From Prolixibacteraceae bacterium (GTDB taxonomy: Bacteria; Bacteroidota; Bacteroidia; Bacteroidales; Prolixibacteraceae), in the NCBI GenBank assembly GCA_016930735.1, contig JAFGGF010000118.1, forward strand, positions 1 to 9,177: a DNA stretch of 9,177 nt, in the 5' to 3' direction. The notes below the pieces were generated by a model. It had not been told where the DNA came from, did no database searches, and saw only the letters and a list, made by a program, of their open reading frames with translations. The translations under genes were made by a program, and so were the position numbers. Below are positions 5,983 through 9,177 of the stretch, piece by piece (position 1 is the stretch's first letter; the number at the start of each line of letters is the position of its first letter).

Positions 5983-8244
5983 TCAGAGTTTTACAAACTG
6001 TTCTGTCCAAATATTTTTTTCATTACTGATAATCACAAAATAATTGCCTGGCTGAAAGTCACTTAAGTTTAATGAAATATTACCTGTTGCTGATCCTTCC
6101 ACTAATAATTGCCCCAGGTTATCTAAAATCCTGACATTGAATTTTTCTGAATTAAAACTGATATTCAAAGTACCTGTTGCCGGATTTGGGAAAATCTGAG
6201 GTTTATTTATTTTAGTTTCACTAATTGATGTGGTTGTGCAATTTTCAGGATTTGTTTCGGGTTCGATACCGGTTGTGCCACCGGAACATATTCCACAAAG
6301 GTCGTATCCGGCAGTACCATTTAAAACACCTGCACAATCATAATTATCTGCAATAAACCTGGCGAGCAGCCTGATGTACGGTAATTGGTAACCACAACTG
6401 TTTTCAGTTATCGACCATGAGTTTAATGGCCATGATGTGTTAAAATCTTTATACGATTTTTGTTTTGGCTGGCCTTTTGGTGGTGAAATTTCTTCGCTAT
6501 AACATTTCGCATTGTTACTACTGCTTCCACAGCCCGATGGGCAACAGCCATCCCAGTCATAACTCGGATTTGGACCTCCTGTCAGAAATCCCGGAGCCGG
6601 TCCATACAAAGATTCGCCTACCCGATCCCATTTAAGGCTTCCATTTGTAAACCAACTATGGTAAAATTCATTAACTGAATTTTCGGCGCCAAAATCATAC
6701 ATATTTGATAAATAGACCATATTAAGTGGATTAACACCATGCAGGTAATGAATATAATTCTCAGCTGCTTCAAGTGCCTGACCGTTTTTTATGGAATTAA
6801 TATTATAATGGATAAAATCGGTGTACATTAATCCCTGGCTTGCTTTTATACCGTTGCTTCCCCAGGTATATGCATCAAGGTGAGCCATATAAGGATCTTT
6901 TTTACCTGTGAACGCTGCAAAATTATGTTCTCCCTCCATGGCACTTTTGTATTTCGATTTTATAAGATTGGCAACAACTGAACTGACTCCCGGCAATGTT
7001 GTGTAATAAAGCAATACTTCCTGATTTGATGTTTCAAACGGGTAAGCAAAGGTCCACTGCATCAGGTGTACATTGGAGTAATTGTTTTCAACAAAATTTT
7101 TATACTTCTCTTCCGAGGTTATTTCATAAAGAAATACTGCAGCTTCAAGTTTAGCAATAAACCTGCCATAATCATCTGTTTCCTGGTTTCCGGCTGCCAG
7201 TCCCGATGTATTTCCTGTATTGTTATTAAAAATTACGTTTGGATTTTCTATTGCCCAATCCCATGCTTTAACGGCACATTTTTTCAGGCTGTCGGCATAA
7301 CTGATTAATCCTACTGAACGATAAACTTTCGATGCCAAAGCAAAAGCTCCTGCCGAGTTTAAGGCAGCAGAAGTGTTTGCCCTTCCATAATAGGTAGCCC
7401 CGGTTGCTGATGAAGGAGGGCTGGCATGTGAAACACCAACAACACTTAACATACTTCCATCGGGGCGTTGCATTCGTAATAAATGATCGAGCCCCCATTT
7501 GGTTTCGTCCAGGATATCAGGAATGTTGTTACCCGATTCAGGGATATTAAAATCATCGCTCCAAACACCCGGATTTTCGAGGAATGCCAGCATAAAATGT
7601 ACAATATAATTGGCATTCCAGTTTGTGTATTTATTGTAATCTCCGGCATCGTACCAGCCACCGGAAACATTAGTTTCACTGGCAGCATTGTTTTTGTCAA
7701 GAAAATCACGCGCATTTTTATCCTGAAGATGGCTTGCTCCATCTGCCCATTCTTCACAGGCATAAGGTGGTTGTTTGGGAAAACCTGAACGCTGATAAAA
7801 AAATGTTCGTACCGCCTGCCTTAAAACTTCTTCAAAAATATTTTCCTTTATTTCGAATTCATATGAACACAAATTGCTGTCGATATCAAGAATATAATAA
7901 ACTCCTTCTTCTTTAACGGATGAAAAATCGAACCACCAGGCTTTATCGCCTGAGGAGGCATCTGTATTTCCATTATTCCATGTAACCGGTGCACCGGTAA
8001 GAACCTGACTTGAGTCATTGACTTTTACAACTGTATAAGTAGGGCCCGGCATAAAAGATTCAGCCGCATCAAATCCAACCTGAGGATCTCTTATCACAGC
8101 AATTTTCCTGCTTTCGGGGCGGTAGCCAAATTGATCGATAACAATAAATTTTGAGGTTAATGGTTTCTCTCCAAAGGAATTAGTGGGGAATAAAATAGTG
8201 ATGAAATAAATAATAAGTAAAACAAATCTTCCGGAAACATCCAT
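5983..8244 (-). CDS. Glycoside hydrolase family 9 cellulase with type IX secretion sorting domain
   Basis: The 753-residue enzyme is predicted to cut beta-1,4-glucan outside the cell. The order is: signal peptide (1-25); Ig-like CelD_N domain (about 33-132, opening FIVIDQFGYRP); GH9 catalytic domain (about 138-632); a Cys-containing DCAGVLNGTAGYDLCGICSGG-like segment (636-656); a Thr/Asn/Glu linker; and a type A T9SS tail (about 683-753) with IFPNPATGTLNISF and PGNYFVII, ending in TEQFVKL. Catalytic signatures are GGWYDAGDYNKY (195-206; Asp199 and Asp202, nucleophile/base region), HGVNPLNMVYLSNM (502-515), FYHSWF (527-532), GPAPGFLTGGPNPSY (548-562) and SITEN (611-615), with Glu614 as the expected proton donor. 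A four-Cys insert (C567, C568, C572, C581) follows the GGPN motif. All key residues are present, so it should be active. The exact -7 box TATCTTTG lies about 27 bp upstream. Endo versus processive action cannot be told. Confidence 0.96.
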   Translation of the reverse strand: MDVSGRFVLLIIYFITILFPTNSFGEKPLTSKFIVIDQFGYRPESRKIAVIRDPQVGFDAAESFMPGPTYTVVKVNDSSQVLTGAPVTWNNGNTDASSGDKAWWFDFSSVKEEGVYYILDIDSNLCSYEFEIKENIFEEVLRQAVRTFFYQRSGFPKQPPYACEEWADGASHLQDKNARDFLDKNNAASETNVSGGWYDAGDYNKYTNWNANYIVHFMLAFLENPGVWSDDFNIPESGNNIPDILDETKWGLDHLLRMQRPDGSMLSVVGVSHASPPSSATGATYYGRANTSAALNSAGAFALASKVYRSVGLISYADSLKKCAVKAWDWAIENPNVIFNNNTGNTSGLAAGNQETDDYGRFIAKLEAAVFLYEITSEEKYKNFVENNYSNVHLMQWTFAYPFETSNQEVLLYYTTLPGVSSVVANLIKSKYKSAMEGEHNFAAFTGKKDPYMAHLDAYTWGSNGIKASQGLMYTDFIHYNINSIKNGQALEAAENYIHYLHGVNPLNMVYLSNMYDFGAENSVNEFYHSWFTNGSLKWDRVGESLYGPAPGFLTGGPNPSYDWDGCCPSGCGSSSNNAKCYSEEISPPKGQPKQKSYKDFNTSWPLNSWSITENSCGYQLPYIRLLARFIADNYDCAGVLNGTAGYDLCGICSGGTTGIEPETNPENCTTTSISETKINKPQIFPNPATGTLNISFNSEKFNVRILDNLGQLLVEGSATGNISLNLSDFQPGNYFVIISNEKNIWTEQFVKL

Positions 8245-8270
8245 TTTATCAGGTTTAATTAGTTCAGATA

Positions 8271-8278
8271 CAAAGATA
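8271..8278 (-). promoter_or_regulatory. Bacteroidota-type -7 promoter box of the GH9 gene
   Basis: Read on the minus strand this is TATCTTTG, an exact match to the Bacteroidota consensus TAnnTTTG. It ends 26 bases before the GH9 ATG, which would give a leader of roughly 20 bases. A matching -33 TTTG is not seen at the usual spacing, so the promoter may be weak or need an activator. Confidence 0.5.
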
Positions 8279-8304
8279 AAAAAGGACCTGTAATTTTTAT
8301 CTTT
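8272..8304. repeat. 11-bp perfect inverted repeat overlapping the GH9 -7 box
   Basis: AAAGATAAAAA (8272-8282) and TTTTTATCTTT (8294-8304) are exact reverse complements separated by 11 bases, themselves containing AGGACCT. One arm covers seven of the eight bases of the GH9 -7 box. It also lies 23-55 bases after the DinB-like stop codon on the same strand, so it may be an operator for GH9, a weak AU-type terminator for the DinB gene, or both. Confidence 0.4.
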
Positions 8305-8326
8305 AATAAAACACTTCAGAGAATAA

Positions 8327-8806
8327 TTATTGGTCTGTTAAACTTTGGATTTCAGATAAATGTAAATCAAGGTGCCTGAGGTAGTCAACTACCATATCTT
8401 TCAGGGGAATATTTACATCAGGTGAAGCAATCCATTCATTATCTAATTTTTCAGGATCTATATTTTTTATAATGTGCGCATAATGCAGGTTTGAATATTT
8501 CCAGAGTTGAACAAGTGTTTTCCAGTCTTCATTCTGGTAATCCTGGATGGCTATCCAGCGGTCGTTATTTCCAAAGGTTGCATAATTCGGGAAGTAAAAG
8601 GGGCTTTCCTGGTATTGCAAATGAACAACTCTGTGTGTGTTATTTGAAGCAGAATCTACCATATGCCCGACTATTTGTTTTATAGTCCGGTTCTGTGAGT
8701 TTCTTCTTTCTGAAATAACATCGTTGTTTAACTCCAGCAATTTGGGTTCCCATTCTGAAATACGTGAATTGATTTCTTCTGAAATAGTAATAAATTCGGT
8801 TTTCAT
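8327..8806 (-). CDS. DinB/YfiT-like four-helix-bundle protein, putative metalloenzyme
   Basis: The 159-residue product has the DinB/YfiT pattern: a first helix (about 4-30), then TIKQIVGHMVDSASNNTHR (41-59) with His48, a middle helix after DYQNEDWKTLV (89-99), and a closing YLRHLDLHLSEI (142-153) with His145 and His149. His48 together with the two late histidines forms the usual three-His metal site. The superfamily includes thiol-dependent transferases (bacillithiol, mycothiol) and many members of unknown function; nothing here fixes the substrate. No signal peptide is present, so the protein is cytosolic. It lies 55 bp after the deaminase gene and 82 bp before GH9 on the same strand; a shared transcript with the deaminase is possible. 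The GH9 gene has its own -7 box, so a functional link to cellulose breakdown is doubtful. Confidence 0.88.
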   Translation of the reverse strand: MKTEFITISEEINSRISEWEPKLLELNNDVISERRNSQNRTIKQIVGHMVDSASNNTHRVVHLQYQESPFYFPNYATFGNNDRWIAIQDYQNEDWKTLVQLWKYSNLHYAHIIKNIDPEKLDNEWIASPDVNIPLKDMVVDYLRHLDLHLSEIQSLTDQ

Positions 8807-8861
8807 AGCGATACAGATTCAATTTTAAAAGAAAAATATTTATAGTTTAATGAGGATTGTA

Positions 8862-9177
8862 TTAATATTCAGTTTTATCCTCTTTTACCTTCCATTTATC
8901 GAATACTTTTATTGCTTCCTCCCGCCCGATTTGTAAAAATTGTATTTTTCGGTCATTAGGAGTTTTTCCTATTTCATCATAGATAAACTGATCGTCAAAA
9001 TTAATTTCAGCAGCATCTTCACGTGTGCCGGCAAAATATACTTTATTGATATGTGCCCAGTAAATTGCCCCCAGGCACATGGGGCAGGGTTCACAGGAAG
9101 TGTAAATTTCACATCCTTCGAGGTTGAATGAGTCTAATTTTTTGCAGGCTTCACGAATCGCTAAAACCTCGGCATGA
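8862..9177 (-). CDS. guaD: Guanine deaminase-like CDA-family zinc deaminase (5' end beyond the window)
   Basis: Only the C-terminal 104 residues are in the window; the frame runs off the right edge. The visible part starts exactly at HAE, the first zinc-ligand motif with the proton-shuttling Glu, followed by AIREAC. It continues with YTSCEPCPMCLGAIYWAH, where the two Cys of PCPMC are the other zinc ligands. FDDQFIYDE and the aromatic/charged end (FDKWKVKEDKTEY) resemble Bacillus-type guanine deaminase more than tRNA adenosine deaminase TadA, which lacks this C-terminal tail. The expected reaction is guanine plus water to xanthine plus ammonia, in cytosolic purine salvage or nitrogen recovery. 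The start codon and N-terminal 40-55 residues are missing only because of the window edge. The symbol is given on family resemblance. Confidence 0.85.
   Translation of the reverse strand, partial: HAEVLAIREACKKLDSFNLEGCEIYTSCEPCPMCLGAIYWAHINKVYFAGTREDAAEINFDDQFIYDEIGKTPNDRKIQFLQIGREEAIKVFDKWKVKEDKTEY

Noticed and set aside
1..9177. CRISPR arrays, tRNA or rRNA genes, insertion sequences, phage or toxin-antitoxin modules.
   Set aside because: No regularly spaced repeats, tRNA-like cloverleaf, transposase or integrase was seen on either strand.

Overview
The window looks like a chromosomal segment from a Bacteroidota bacterium, probably a polysaccharide-degrading, Marinilabiliales/Cytophaga-like lineage. 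The evidence is an AT-rich composition, starts without Shine-Dalgarno sequences, a C-terminal Por (type IX) secretion sorting domain on a secreted cellulase, a Bacteroidota-style Crp/Fnr regulator, and a -7 box of the TAnnTTTG type. The lineage is inferred from family resemblance only; no search was run.

Layout. Positions 1-2235 carry four plus-strand genes: a five-helix integral membrane protein, a 66-residue excisionase-type HTH protein starting 2 bases after it, a Crp/Fnr-type regulator, and an SRPBCC-fold protein. A stem-loop followed by a T-run at 2309-2371 ends this block. From 2364 to the right edge every gene is on the minus strand. Read in transcription order these are a guanine-deaminase-like CDA enzyme (5' end outside the window), a DinB/YfiT-like protein, a GH9 cellulase with a T9SS tail, a cytosolic BtrH/C39-like protein of unknown function, and a GH3 beta-glycosidase with a signal peptide. 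The only gene-free stretch over 300 bp is 5652-5982; it holds a compact inverted-repeat element.

How the genes may work together. The GH9 enzyme would be exported by T9SS and cut beta-1,4-glucan outside the cell. The GH3 enzyme, with an ordinary signal peptide, would finish the oligosaccharides in the periplasm. No SusC/SusD pair, transporter or dedicated sensor is visible, so this is not a complete polysaccharide utilisation locus here. The BtrH-like gene sits between the two hydrolases without an obvious catabolic role. The DinB and deaminase genes look like unrelated neighbours.

I did not find a clear new multi-gene system. The items most worth following are the BtrH-like protein, the paired palindromes upstream of GH3, the palindrome overlapping the GH9 -7 box, and the intergenic inverted-repeat element.
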